64,000 nt of DNA from Bacteroidota bacterium (GTDB lineage Bacteria; Bacteroidota; Bacteroidia; Chitinophagales; Chitinophagaceae). The translations under genes were made by a program, and so were the position numbers. Positions 1-8,391 of this stretch are shown piece after piece. Numbering within the stretch: the first letter of the stretch is position 1; each line of letters starts with the position of its first letter. The notes under the pieces were generated by a model that searched no databases, was not told where the DNA came from, and was given only the letters and a program-made list of their open reading frames with translations. The stretch is from the NCBI GenBank assembly GCA_018267575.1, contig JAFDYF010000083.1, positions 1 to 64,000 on the forward strand, in the 5' to 3' direction.

Positions 1-29
1 ATGGAATGAAGTCTTTGAAGATTTTTGGG

Positions 30-116
30 TGTTTTGCATCGGAGTCGAACCGACGGACTCTTCCCCGAATGCTTTCGGGGCATGCAAGCGCTCTAGCCAA
101 CTGAGCTTTCCCAAAA
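30..116 (-). tRNA. Aberrant tRNA-like element (Ala-type body, probable pseudogene)
   Basis: Read on the minus strand, this has a normal D-arm (AGCTCAGTTGGCTAGAGC) and a normal T-arm (GTCGG, TTCGACT loop, CCGAT). The region after the D-arm starts like a tRNA-Ala anticodon arm (CTTGCATG) but then runs into a 7-bp hairpin (CCCCGAA/TTCGGGG) instead of a canonical loop. The expected acceptor 3' half (GCAAAAC) pairs poorly with the 5' side. A flanking TTTTGGG/CCCAAAA pair lies outside it. A forced fold gives anticodon GCC (Gly), with one stem mismatch and a 17-nt variable region. I consider it a decayed or chimeric tRNA; its identity is unresolved. Confidence 0.4.
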
Positions 117-197
117 GGATTTAAAATATAGAAAATTTTGTTTCAAAAAAATTTCAACAATTTTGCCATCAAGCATGTTAATACCAAAAAGACTTAA

Positions 198-371
198 ATG
201 GGAATAGGAAGACAATTGGCAGAATACCTCTATCTAAAAAAAAGAGACCCCAATGCGCCTCATAGCAAATGGATGAGTTATATGCATGGCATCAACCGCA
301 TTTCCATTTTTATGTTCCTGATGGCACTCATTGTGATTGCCATCAAATACTTTTTCTTCAAAAAACATTAA
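198..371 (+). CDS. Small conserved membrane protein, 57 aa (DUF6728-like)
   Basis: This 57-codon ORF runs from ATG at 198 to TAA at 369-371. The N-terminal half is basic and polar, with the motif KKRDPNAP near residues 15-22 and an MHGINR segment near 29-34. One hydrophobic helix (about residues 34-52) is followed by a KKH tail. The layout matches small single-pass proteins I remember from many Bacteroidota (DUF6728), but that name is from memory. The stop overlaps the convergent end of lpxB by 4 nt. The molecular role is unknown. Confidence 0.65.
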   Translation: MGIGRQLAEYLYLKKRDPNAPHSKWMSYMHGINRISIFMFLMALIVIAIKYFFFKKH

Positions 372-1498
372 TTCTTCAGAAACCCAACAATGCTTTTGGC
401 CGCATTGGCAGAGGCATTACCACCAAGACTGAGCAGGTTTTTTAGGTTGGAATAATCTTTTTTCATTTGTTCCTGTACTTGATTGTCCTTAAGAATTTTG
501 CCCAATTCTTCCTTTAGGTTCTCTACATTAAACTCATCCTGTATCAATTCTTTCACTACCAATTTGTCCATGATCAGATTTACCAATGAAATGAATTTTA
601 CTTTGATCAGCCTTTTTGCAATCTGATACGAAATGGAGCTGCCTTTATAACAAACCACTTCTGGCACAGCAAACAAGGCCGTTTCCAATGTTGCCGTTCC
701 GGAAGTTACACAGGCTGCTTTTGCTGATAACAATAATGGATAGGTCTGATTAGTAACTGATGAAACATTTGGGTATTCTTTTAGCAAGTCGTGATAGAAG
801 GCCTCTTCTTGTCCTGGTGCTTTGGCCACAATAAAATGATACTCTGGAAAAGATTTGCTGGCCTCCAGCATCACTGGAAGTTTTTTCAATATTTCCTGCT
901 TGCGGCTTCCGGGTAGTAAAGCGATTTGGGGTTTAGGGTTTGGGGCTAAAGCAAGAAGGCTGTTTTCACTTAGCCCTTTCCCATCCACCTTAAACCTTTC
1001 TATTACTTCCACCAAGGGATGCCCCACATACTCGACTTCGTAATCCCATTTTTTGTAAAATTCTTTTTCAAAAGGGAGTATCACCAGCATTTTGTCGATG
1101 CATTTTTTAATCAAATTCACCCGGTTTTCTTTCCATGCCCAAACCTGTGGGGAAATATAATAGATGGTCTTGAACTTTTGTTTTTTGGCCCATTTAGCTA
1201 TACGAAGATTGAAACCGGGGTAATCGATAAATATAATGGCCTCTGGCCTAAAGGCTAAAATGTCGTTCTTGCAGAATTTGATATTGCTAAAAATAGTAGG
1301 CAGGTTTTTGATTACTTCAGCAAAACCCATAAAAGCCAGGTCCCGGTAATGTTTCACGATTTCTGCGCCTGCCTCCTGCATCATATCACCACCCCAGCCC
1401 CGGATGACGGCCTGTTCATCCAGCTTCCGCATTTCTTTGATCAGGTTACTGCCATGAAGGTCGCCCGATGCTTCACCAGCGATGATATAATAGCGCAT
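368..1498 (-). CDS. lpxB: Lipid-A-disaccharide synthase
   Basis: LpxB (glycosyltransferase family 19) joins UDP-2,3-diacylglucosamine to lipid X at the inner face of the cytoplasmic membrane, forming the lipid A disaccharide. The 376-aa protein has the family N-terminus (YIIAGEASGDLHG, residues 4-16), GHPLVE (159-164), LLPGSRKQE (194-202) and the nucleotide-binding TSGTATLETAL (265-275). Length is typical. A proline-rich stretch at about residues 183-192 is encoded by a 7-nt-periodic block (923-950), so it may be a recent insertion in a variable loop. The gene follows surE and a small membrane protein on the same strand, but a 268-bp repeat-rich gap makes a shared operon uncertain. Confidence 0.95.
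   Translation of the reverse strand: MRYYIIAGEASGDLHGSNLIKEMRKLDEQAVIRGWGGDMMQEAGAEIVKHYRDLAFMGFAEVIKNLPTIFSNIKFCKNDILAFRPEAIIFIDYPGFNLRIAKWAKKQKFKTIYYISPQVWAWKENRVNLIKKCIDKMLVILPFEKEFYKKWDYEVEYVGHPLVEVIERFKVDGKGLSENSLLALAPNPKPQIALLPGSRKQEILKKLPVMLEASKSFPEYHFIVAKAPGQEEAFYHDLLKEYPNVSSVTNQTYPLLLSAKAACVTSGTATLETALFAVPEVVCYKGSSISYQIAKRLIKVKFISLVNLIMDKLVVKELIQDEFNVENLKEELGKILKDNQVQEQMKKDYSNLKNLLSLGGNASANAAKSIVGFLKN
923..950. repeat. Heptad-periodic block inside lpxB
   Basis: Four consecutive 7-nt units of the form GRTTTRG (for example GGTTTAG then GGTTTGG, with GGCTAAA as a diverged last unit) lie within the lpxB reading frame. They encode about residues 183-192, a Pro/Ala-rich segment just before the LLPGSRKQE motif. 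The phase and style match the intergenic heptad repeats elsewhere in this window. Whether this was inserted or arose by local slippage cannot be told from one sequence. Confidence 0.5.
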
Positions 1499-1534
1499 GA
1501 ATTGCTTTTAGATTGCAAATGTAGTTGAGAACTT

Positions 1535-1576
1535 GATTGGTTGAATGGAAATGGGAATTTGGAATTTGGGATTGGA
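1535..1576. repeat. Heptad repeat, AATTTGG family
   Basis: Six 7-nt units in register, including two identical AATTTGG copies flanked by AAATGGG and GATTGGA. It lies in the lpxB upstream gap. The reverse-complement words (CCAAATT, CCCAATT) recur at 25450-25466 inside leuS and at 40066-40082. Confidence 0.65.
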
Positions 1577-1627
1577 GTAGGCCATTGTCTGAACGTCCCG
1601 GTCTGACAAAGTTATAAAAGAGTTTCT

Positions 1628-1651
1628 CGCAGAGGCACAGAGGACGCGGAA
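1628..1651. repeat. Octad repeat, CACAGAGG family
   Basis: Three 8-nt units in register: CGCAGAGG, CACAGAGG and ACGCGGAA. The complementary word CCTCTGTG occurs twice in the gap at 35195-35230. This is the 8-nt-period class, distinct from the heptads around it. Confidence 0.45.
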
Positions 1652-1666
1652 AGCTGGTTGAAGTAT

Positions 1667-1694
1667 AATTTGTAATTGGGAATTTGGGAAAGCC
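1667..1694. repeat. Heptad repeat, AATTTGG family (second copy)
   Basis: Units AATTTGT, AATTGGG and AATTTGG follow each other in register, then a diverged unit. The complement shares a 15-mer (AAATTCCCAATTACA) with the block at 40066-40093. Confidence 0.55.
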
Positions 1695-1728
1695 TTCTAA
1701 AGTCCTATACCAACCTTATCAGGAACCT

Positions 1729-1763
1729 GCGTTGAGCGTTGAGCGTTCAGCCTTAAGCGTTGG
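1729..1763. repeat. Heptad repeat, GCGTTGA family
   Basis: Five perfectly phased 7-nt units: GCGTTGA twice, then GCGTTCA, GCCTTAA and GCGTTGG. It ends only 3 nt before the stop codon of the membrane-protein gene at 1767. This is the clearest tandem heptad array in the first 10 kb. Confidence 0.7.
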
Positions 1764-1766
1764 GGC

Positions 1767-2063
1767 CTACAATAAAAATTTCAATACCAAGGCCGCAATG
1801 GCAAATAGCAGTGTGATCGCAAAAATGCCCTTGGCTGTTTTATCAAGCCGGGAATTGATATAATAAGTAAACAACGCAATATTCAATACCAGACAGGGTA
1901 CAGATATGGCTGTGATTTGGTTTTTATTGCTTGCTACAAAACTCAGGAAATCTTTCACTGAAAAAAGTGGGTAAAATTTCACAAGATAATAAACCACTAA
2001 ACTGAGGAGAGGGGCAATAAAACCCAGTAATAAACCGAAACGGAGATTGTCTTTTTTTAGCAT
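1767..2063 (-). CDS. Conserved small membrane protein, 98 aa
   Basis: I do not recognise a named family. The 98-aa protein has three predicted membrane segments: residues about 8-28 (after the short basic start MLKKDN), 52-70, and 80-97, the last reaching the C-terminus. There is no signal peptide or catalytic motif. It starts 48 nt downstream of the surE stop on the same strand and is probably cotranscribed with it. Small hydrophobic proteins of this kind are common in Bacteroidota envelope operons, but a role in lipid A or SurE biology would be a guess. Confidence 0.7.
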   Translation of the reverse strand: MLKKDNLRFGLLLGFIAPLLSLVVYYLVKFYPLFSVKDFLSFVASNKNQITAISVPCLVLNIALFTYYINSRLDKTAKGIFAITLLFAIAALVLKFLL

Positions 2064-2111
2064 TGGCTATTCAAATATTCAAATAAAATTAAAAAATCAG
2101 GGTACCGGCCG

Positions 2112-2897
2112 CTATTTCAATTTCCAGGCTTTTTTCAATTTGGTTTTAAGAACGTAATTGGTCATATCAAATTGTACAGGCACCACACTCACATAGTTAT
2201 GTTCCAATGCCCACACATCGGTATCCTTGCCTTTGTCAAAATTCATAAACTTACCAGTAAGCCAATAATATTTTTTGCCGGTTGGGTCATTTCTTTCAAT
2301 AAAATCTTCTTCATATTTAGCATAGGCTTGTTTGCATATTTTCATGCCCTTGATCAAGCTGTCGGGCACTTGCGGAAAATTCACGTTCAAGATCAGGTGC
2401 TTGTCCAAGGGATTCTTCAGCAGGTTTTCCACAATAATGCGAGCATATTTTTTTGCAGCACTGAAATCGGCTTCCAGACTATAATCAAGCAACGAAAAAC
2501 CGACCGAGGGAATGCTTTCGATGGCCGCTTCCACAGCAGCAGACATGGTGCCGGAATAAATCACATTGATGGAATGGTTGGCGCCATGGTTAATGCCGCT
2601 CAGGCAGAGATCTGGCTTTCTGTGCAGCACCTTATCAACGGCCAGTTTCACACAATCGACTGGCGTTCCTGAACACTGCCAAGCTTCCACACCCTCAAAA
2701 ATATTCACTGGGTGCAGGCGCAGTGGATTGCCAATGGTAATGGCATGCCCCATACCAGATTGGGGCTTATCGGGTGCCACCACCACAATCTTTCCAAGGC
2801 CTTGAACAGACTCAATGAGGTTCCTAATCCCAGGGGCATTAATCCCATCGTCGTTCGTAATTAATATAACAGGTTGTTTCTTAGTAAGTTTTGCCAT
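2112..2897 (-). CDS. surE: 5'/3'-nucleotidase SurE
   Basis: SurE hydrolyses nucleoside 5'- and 3'-monophosphates in a divalent-metal-dependent way and acts in stationary-phase survival. The start chosen here (MAKLTKKQPVILITNDDG) gives 261 aa and places the metal-binding NDDG motif near residues 14-17, as in the family. An upstream in-frame ATG at 2927 would add 10 unlikely residues. Other family motifs are PDKPQSGMGHAIT, SGTPVDCVKLA, SGINHGANHS and YSGTMSAA. The gene is divergent from atpG and leads a same-strand run with the membrane protein and possibly lpxB. Confidence 0.93.
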   Translation of the reverse strand: MAKLTKKQPVILITNDDGINAPGIRNLIESVQGLGKIVVVAPDKPQSGMGHAITIGNPLRLHPVNIFEGVEAWQCSGTPVDCVKLAVDKVLHRKPDLCLSGINHGANHSINVIYSGTMSAAVEAAIESIPSVGFSLLDYSLEADFSAAKKYARIIVENLLKNPLDKHLILNVNFPQVPDSLIKGMKICKQAYAKYEEDFIERNDPTGKKYYWLTGKFMNFDKGKDTDVWALEHNYVSVVPVQFDMTNYVLKTKLKKAWKLK

Positions 2898-3006
2898 ATA
2901 AAGGGTAGAGTTTGCAAATGTGGCCATTTTTTTTGACTCTTGCTTTCAAACGTTATTAAGACTTTGATATTTTCTGCACAATAATGGAATTTTACTGCCT
3001 TTCTGC

Positions 3007-3014
3007 TACCTTTG
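3007..3014 (+). promoter_or_regulatory. Bacteroidota-type -7 element for atpG
   Basis: TACCTTTG matches the TAnnTTTG -7 consensus of the Bacteroidota primary sigma factor, 22 nt before the atpG ATG. The -33 TTTG is not clear. The upstream in-frame ATG at 3012 lies inside this element, which supports the start at 3036. Confidence 0.55.
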
Positions 3015-3035
3015 CCGCCTGTTAAAAAAAGCTTT

Positions 3036-3917
3036 ATGGCAGGACAACTCAAAGAAGTTCGGAACCGCATCAAATCTGTGCAGAGTAGCCAGCAAATCAC
3101 CAAAGCAATGAAGATGGTGAGTGCTGCCAAATTGCGCCGTGCCCAGGACGCCATTCTTCAAATGCGCCCCTATGCAAAAAAACTCCAGGAAGCGCTGAGC
3201 AATATTGCTGGTGATTCGGACGGCCAGGCAGGCATGAGCCTTTCTACCGAAAGACCGGTTGAAAAAGTGCTTCTGATTGTGATCACCAGCGATCGCGGTC
3301 TTTGTGGCGCTTATAACAGCAATATCATCAAACTAGCCAAGCAAACGATCCAACAGAGATACGAAGCCCAAGCAGCCAAAGGCAATGTGTATATATGGAG
3401 CATTGGCAAAAAAGGCTATGAGCATTTCCTGAAAAACAATTATAAAGTCAGCGAAACCTATAAAGATATTTTCCTGCACCTCGATTTTGAACATGTACAG
3501 GCCTGCGCTCAAGCGGCGATCAAAGCATTTGTGAACAAAGAATTTGACGCCGTTGAAATCGTGTACAGCGAGTTCAAGAACGCAGCCACGCAGGTTTTCA
3601 TCTCAGAGAAATTTTTGCCTATACCCAAACACGCAAGAAAAGGAAACGAAACAAAAACGGATTTCATTTTCGAGCCATCCAAAGAGCAACTCATTGCTGA
3701 ATTGATGCCGAAGATCCTCAACACGCAGTTATATAAGGCCGTGCTGGATTGCAATGCATCGGAGCATGGAGCACGCATGACCGCCATGGATAAGGCAAGC
3801 GAAAACGCCAACGAAATCCTGCGAAGCTTGCGTATTTCCTATAATAGGGCGCGCCAGGCAGCCATTACTACCGAATTGACAGAGATCGTGAGCGGCGCTG
3901 CGGCATTGCAGGGATAA
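3036..3917 (+). CDS. atpG: F-type ATP synthase gamma subunit
   Basis: The gamma subunit is the central rotor shaft of F1, coupling the c-ring to catalysis in the beta subunits. The start MAGQLKEVRNRIKSVQSSQQ gives 293 aa. The N-terminal helix carries the family signature ITKAMKMVSAAKLRRAQ (about residues 22-38). The conserved C-terminal helix has MTAMDKASENANEILRSL and YNRARQAAITTELTEIV. The Rossmann-like middle domain has VLLIVITSDRGLCGAYN. No other atp gene is in the window: surE lies upstream and scpB downstream, so this copy is separate from any main atp operon here and has its own promoter. Confidence 0.95.
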   Translation: MAGQLKEVRNRIKSVQSSQQITKAMKMVSAAKLRRAQDAILQMRPYAKKLQEALSNIAGDSDGQAGMSLSTERPVEKVLLIVITSDRGLCGAYNSNIIKLAKQTIQQRYEAQAAKGNVYIWSIGKKGYEHFLKNNYKVSETYKDIFLHLDFEHVQACAQAAIKAFVNKEFDAVEIVYSEFKNAATQVFISEKFLPIPKHARKGNETKTDFIFEPSKEQLIAELMPKILNTQLYKAVLDCNASEHGARMTAMDKASENANEILRSLRISYNRARQAAITTELTEIVSGAAALQG

Positions 3918-4122
3918 TGACCTGTTTCCTTGCCGGAAACTTTCATTTTGTTTTTGTAAAAGTTCTTTATTTGAAATTGGGTTTTTGTTACCAGCGATGG
4001 GAATTCTATTGAGCATCGTTGCGTCGCACTCTTGTACTTGAGTACAATAATCATCAATCATCTTTTCGCATATTTTAAAAATGCGAAAGACTAAAAATTT
4101 CCCTTTAAGGGTTAGGGGCAGT

Positions 4123-4821
4123 ATGGAAATTTCGAACATCATTCCACATATTGAAGCGCTGGTCTTTGCAAGCGATAAGCCATTAACAGCCATGGAGCTG
4201 ACCGAACTAGCAAACAATGCTTTCGGCTTTATGGAAGATAAGCTTACTTTAGACCAGATCCAGAGTGCCATTGAAGGCATTGTGGAAAAATACAGCTCTG
4301 AGTTCTATCCATTCGAGATCAGGCAAAGTGGCGGCGGTTGGCAGTTCCTGACCAAAAAAGAATATCATAAAACGGTTGCACAACTGAATGGCGAAAAATT
4401 CCTTAAACGGCTATCCACTGCCGCGTTGGAAACCCTGGCCATTATTGCTTATAAACAACCCATTACCAAAAGTGAAATTGAAGCCATCAGAGGTGTGAGC
4501 TGTGATTATTCCATACAGAAACTATTGGAAAAAGAACTCATTATCATTACCGGGCGCAATGAAGAAATGGTCGGCAAACCTTTGATATATACCACTTCCA
4601 AATTGTTCATGGATTATTTTGGGATCAATTCCTCTGATGATCTGCCCAAGCTGAAAGAAGTGTTCCCTGAAAATCTCGTGGAGCCCACGCTCATCAATCA
4701 TACCGAAGCCATTGAGCCCGAACCGGAAATCCTGGACGAAACGCCGCTCATCGTAAGGGAAGACGGTGAACTGGTAGAGGATAATAACGAACAGGAAAAC
4801 CAGGACCAAGCCCCCGAATAA
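4123..4821 (+). CDS. scpB: Segregation and condensation protein B
   Basis: ScpB is a winged-helix dimer that binds ScpA and the SMC ATPase to form the bacterial condensin. The start MEISNIIPHIEALVFASDKP gives 232 aa; an ATG at 4081 would add 14 basic residues not expected in the family. The conserved second winged helix includes LSTAALETLAIIAYKQPITK and IEAIRGVSCDYSIQKLLEK. The C-terminal tail, about 50 residues, is very acidic (Glu/Asp/Asn-rich) and probably disordered. It is followed on the same strand by lysA, 111 nt away. Confidence 0.92.
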   Translation: MEISNIIPHIEALVFASDKPLTAMELTELANNAFGFMEDKLTLDQIQSAIEGIVEKYSSEFYPFEIRQSGGGWQFLTKKEYHKTVAQLNGEKFLKRLSTAALETLAIIAYKQPITKSEIEAIRGVSCDYSIQKLLEKELIIITGRNEEMVGKPLIYTTSKLFMDYFGINSSDDLPKLKEVFPENLVEPTLINHTEAIEPEPEILDETPLIVREDGELVEDNNEQENQDQAPE

Positions 4822-4932
4822 TTTTAGCCATTACATGACAAGGAATATCAAAAGTACAAGGGAAATAAAAAGAAACATTTTCTCCTTGTACCCTGAGTTC
4901 CGATACATGAAACCCAACCAGTATATTCGCAA

Positions 4933-6147
4933 ATGATACCTACAAATATTTCCAAAACATTATTCACTGATATTGCCAACCAATTCGGCACCCCTGTATA
5001 TGTGTACCATGCTGAAAAAATAAAGGAACAATACCAAAAACTATTGTCCGCTTTTGAAGGCACCAATACCCGTTTTTTTTACGCCTGCAAAGCGCTTACC
5101 AATATCAATGTGCTGAAATATATCAAGGAAATCGGCTGCAATATCGATTGCAGTTCTGTCAATGAAGTGCAACTAGCAGTTACTGCAGGTTTTGCTCCTC
5201 AAAATATTTTGTACACTTCCAATAATATTGACTTCAGTGAGATTGAAACCGCCCAAGCATTGGGTGTCAATATCAATATCGACAGTATCTCCAACCTCAA
5301 AAAATTTGGCCAAAAATTCGGTCATAGTTATCCCGTGGGCATTCGCCTGCGGCCCAATATTATGGCAGGCGGAAACCTGAAAATCTCTACCGGTCATAAG
5401 GATAGTAAATTTGGAATCCCACTGGAGCAGATTGATAAAGTATTGGAAGTAGTTAAAGAAACCAATCTGCGCATCACAGCGCTTCACATACATACGGGTA
5501 GCGAAATAAAAGATGTGGAGATTTTTGCCAAAGGCATTGAAGTGCTTTTTGACATTGCTCAATATTTTCCTGATCTGGAAATAATCGATTTGGGTGGTGG
5601 TTTCAAAGTAGCTTATAAACCCGGTGATGAGGTAACAGATATTGAGAAGTTGGGAAAAAAAGTGGGTGAAGAGTTGGCCCTTTTCGAAAAAAAGCAAGGC
5701 CGCAAAATTGGTTTTTGGTTTGAGCCCGGCAAGTTCTTGGTGAGTGAGGCAGGTTATTTCATCACCAAAGTTAATGTAGTGAAAGATGCTTCTACCACAG
5801 TGTTTGCTGGTGTGGATAGTGGGCTTAACCATTTTATCCGTCCCATGTTCTATGGCGCCTACCATGTAATCGAAAATATTTCCAATCCCAATGGACCAAT
5901 CAAGCGTTATAATGTGGTGGGCAATATTTGCGAAACAGACACTTTTGCCGAAGACCGCGAACTGAATGAAGTTCGGGAAGGCGATTTGTTATTGTTCTAC
6001 AATGCGGGAGCATACGGTTTTGAAATGGCATCTAATTATAATTCTCGGTACAAACCAGCAGAGGTATTGATCCGCGACGGAAAAGCACAACTCATCAGAA
6101 AGCGTGATGTGTTCGAGGACTTGCTAAGGAACCAAGTCGGCATCTAG
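4933..6147 (+). CDS. lysA: Diaminopimelate decarboxylase
   Basis: LysA is a PLP enzyme that decarboxylates meso-diaminopimelate to L-lysine in the cytoplasm. The 404-aa protein is a complete fold-type III decarboxylase. PLP-lysine motif: FFYACKALTN (about residues 47-56). Phosphate and substrate motifs: HIHTGSE, DLGGGFKV, EPGKFLV, CETDTF and GAYGFEMASNYN near the C-terminus. The start MIPTNISK fits the family length. A 252-bp gap without recognisable features follows before the response regulator gene. Confidence 0.95.
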   Translation: MIPTNISKTLFTDIANQFGTPVYVYHAEKIKEQYQKLLSAFEGTNTRFFYACKALTNINVLKYIKEIGCNIDCSSVNEVQLAVTAGFAPQNILYTSNNIDFSEIETAQALGVNINIDSISNLKKFGQKFGHSYPVGIRLRPNIMAGGNLKISTGHKDSKFGIPLEQIDKVLEVVKETNLRITALHIHTGSEIKDVEIFAKGIEVLFDIAQYFPDLEIIDLGGGFKVAYKPGDEVTDIEKLGKKVGEELALFEKKQGRKIGFWFEPGKFLVSEAGYFITKVNVVKDASTTVFAGVDSGLNHFIRPMFYGAYHVIENISNPNGPIKRYNVVGNICETDTFAEDRELNEVREGDLLLFYNAGAYGFEMASNYNSRYKPAEVLIRDGKAQLIRKRDVFEDLLRNQVGI

Positions 6148-6375
6148 AATTTGCCAGAAGGTTAATTCAACCAATCAATAAGCCAACATTATGTAATATC
6201 TCTTGCAAATTGAGGCAACAGGTATTTGGATGTAAATTTCATTCTCCCCACTCTATACTTTAAAGTTTACAATGAGATCCACATATTTCAGTTCTCATAC
6301 ACATAACATATATCCATCTATAAGAGGTCTCCCTTCCTTCAATGATTTCTTGAGCGTATCCAGTTTTTTTTATTA

Positions 6376-6383
6376 TAGCTTTG
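6376..6383 (+). promoter_or_regulatory. Candidate -7 element for the response regulator
   Basis: TAGCTTTG matches TAnnTTTG, 17 nt before the ATG at 6400. A TTGA about 22 nt upstream may act as a weak -33 element. Confidence 0.4.
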
Positions 6384-6399
6384 TGGTTATTTTATTTGC

Positions 6400-7746
6400 A
6401 TGCCTACAGGAACGATTCTTTTAATAGATGATGAAGAAAAACTGAGATCGCTGTTAAAGCGCATCATCAGTTTAGAGGGCTATGCCATACATGAGGCAGG
6501 CAGTCTTAAGGCAGCCAATAAGGTGTTGGAAAAAGAAAATATCGACGTGGTACTTTGTGATGTAAAACTGCCCGACGGCAATGCAGTGGATTTCGTACAA
6601 CACGTCAAAGCCAAGTTCCCCTCAATAGAAATGATATTGTTGACCGCCTATGGCAATATTGCCGATGGTGTGCAGGCCATCAAAAATGGGGCCTTCGATT
6701 ATATCATCAAGGGCGATGATAACGACAAAATCATCCCGCTGCTCAACCGGGCACTGGAAAAAACGCAACTTCGAAAACGGATTGAGCATCTAGAAAAACA
6801 GGTGGGCAAAAAATACAGTTTCGATAATATATTGGGCGAATCGCCTTTGATTAAAGAAGCTGTGGTACTGGCACAGAAAGTGGCTCCCTCTGATGCCACG
6901 GTATTATTGCTGGGCGAAACCGGTACGGGAAAGGAAGTATTTGCCCAAGCGATACATAGCGGTAGCAAAAGAACGATCAAACCATTTGTAGCCTTAAACT
7001 GCAGTGCCTTTAGCAAAGAAATATTGGAGAGTGAACTGTTTGGCCATAAATCCGGCGCCTTTACGGGTGCTAATAAAGATAAAAAAGGGCTGATTGAGGA
7101 AGCCGATGGCGGCACCCTTTTCCTGGACGAAGTGGGCGAACTGCATATCGAGCTGCAGTCGAAATTATTGAGGGTATTGGAGACCAATGAATTTATAAAA
7201 GTAGGCGATACCAAATCATCTAGGGTGAATGTGCGGATAGTGGCCGCTACCAACAGAGACCTACAATCGGAAGTAGATACTGGCCGGTTTCGTGAAGATC
7301 TTTTTTATAGGCTCAATGTATTCTGCATCCATCTGCCATCGCTCAGGGAAAGAAAGAAAGACATACCCGCACTGGCTAACTATTTCATGAAAGTGTTTGC
7401 ACAGAAATCCAACCATCTTATTGAAGGCATGAGTAAGGAATTTCTGGAACAACTGCAGCACCATGAGTGGAAGGGAAATATCCGGGAGCTCAAAAACGTA
7501 TTGGAGCGTGCCGTTCTATTGGCAGAGACCTCTTTACTCAATGTTGATAGCCTGCCTTTGGAATTGCAAACAGTAAACTATAAATCACATACCCTATCTG
7601 CTTTTGATTTGGCCAGCGTTGAAAAATTGCACATACAGCGTGTATTGAACCATACCAAGGGAAATAAAACAGAAGCGGCCCGCTTATTAAATATTGGTCT
7701 TACTACCTTGTACCGCAAAATTGACGAGTACCATATCGTGTTCTGA
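6400..7746 (+). CDS. Sigma-54-dependent response regulator (NtrC family), probable Kdp regulator
   Basis: This 448-aa regulator has three domains. The receiver domain (about 5-120) has phosphoacceptor Asp54 in LCDVKLPDG and switch Thr82; the usual KP after strand 5 is KG (Lys104-Gly105). The AAA+ domain (about 140-375) has Walker A GETGTGKE (172-179), the sigma-54 contact loop GAFTGA (219-224) and Walker B GGTLFLDEVGEL. A Fis-type helix-turn-helix is at the C-terminus (GNKTEAARLLNIGLTTLYRK). It probably activates sigma-54 promoters when phosphorylated. Its place just upstream of the kdp genes, which include a separate histidine kinase but no KdpE, suggests it regulates Kdp. No convincing -24/-12 site was found in the kdp upstream region. 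Confidence 0.92.
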   Translation: MPTGTILLIDDEEKLRSLLKRIISLEGYAIHEAGSLKAANKVLEKENIDVVLCDVKLPDGNAVDFVQHVKAKFPSIEMILLTAYGNIADGVQAIKNGAFDYIIKGDDNDKIIPLLNRALEKTQLRKRIEHLEKQVGKKYSFDNILGESPLIKEAVVLAQKVAPSDATVLLLGETGTGKEVFAQAIHSGSKRTIKPFVALNCSAFSKEILESELFGHKSGAFTGANKDKKGLIEEADGGTLFLDEVGELHIELQSKLLRVLETNEFIKVGDTKSSRVNVRIVAATNRDLQSEVDTGRFREDLFYRLNVFCIHLPSLRERKKDIPALANYFMKVFAQKSNHLIEGMSKEFLEQLQHHEWKGNIRELKNVLERAVLLAETSLLNVDSLPLELQTVNYKSHTLSAFDLASVEKLHIQRVLNHTKGNKTEAARLLNIGLTTLYRKIDEYHIVF

Positions 7747-8088
7747 AAATAGGTTGTTAGATACATCTCTCGTATAAAACTGAACACTCGCTAAGCTTTT
7801 ATTGATTGCTCCCGAGAGCAATTTGCCCTTATTTAATTGCCTAGATTCAGGGGTAGTAAAATAATAAATAAATCTATTGGTTCTTACCTATCAATAAATC
7901 AAACGTCAATGTGGGATTGATATAAAATGCTCTTCGTTCTTTGTAGCCCATTACAAAAAATCTTTTACCAACAATCTTCGGTTTTATTATACACTGGATA
8001 TCCATTTTAGCAGAATAAGGAACTCATTTTAGGTAATTCAAAAGGAAGTATTTGTACTACCAGTTTTTATAACTCTACCCTTATTATT
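7747..8088. other. Intergenic stretch between the regulator and kdp small ORFs
   Basis: This 342-bp AT-rich gap holds one recognisable structure, a perfect 7-bp hairpin (ATTGCTC, CCGA loop, GAGCAAT) at 7805-7822. It has no downstream T-run, so it is at most a weak terminator. I see no tRNA, repeat family or convincing ORF in the rest. Confidence 0.4.
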
Positions 8089-8361
8089 TTGAAAATAGCT
8101 TACCAAAATGGAAGGGTGGCAGCTTTCAATTTTTTTGTTGACAAGCATGGCAATACCGACAAAACCCTTTACCATATTGAGTTTAGGCCAAATCTGAAAA
8201 AATATTTACCTAAAGGCATATCATTTGGTATACTATATCAAACTAAAGAAATGAAAAAATATTTCAGGTTAGTAATCAAACGTTCTGAGCCTTTTCATTT
8301 GCTATTGCTGATATACTCAATCATCATCTTGTATGGAGTTTTGTATAGAATCACTTTTTGA
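8089..8361 (+). CDS. Hypothetical small membrane protein upstream of kdp
   Basis: The open frame would need a TTG start at 8089 (90 aa). A shorter version from ATG at 8251 gives 36 aa with a basic N-terminus (MKKYFRLVIKR) and one hydrophobic helix (LLLLIYSIIILYGVLY), which is the more protein-like part. I do not recognise it. It is followed by two more tiny hydrophobic ORFs and kdpF, all on the same strand. The 5' half may be non-coding. Confidence 0.3.
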   Translation: MKIAYQNGRVAAFNFFVDKHGNTDKTLYHIEFRPNLKKYLPKGISFGILYQTKEMKKYFRLVIKRSEPFHLLLLIYSIIILYGVLYRITF

Positions 8362-8391
8362 CGATTGGAAACGCTCACAATAATAAATTAA

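Noticed and set aside
7805..7822. Terminator after the sigma-54 regulator gene
   Set aside because: The 7-bp stem is perfect but lacks a T-run and is 59 nt from the stop codon; evidence is too weak.
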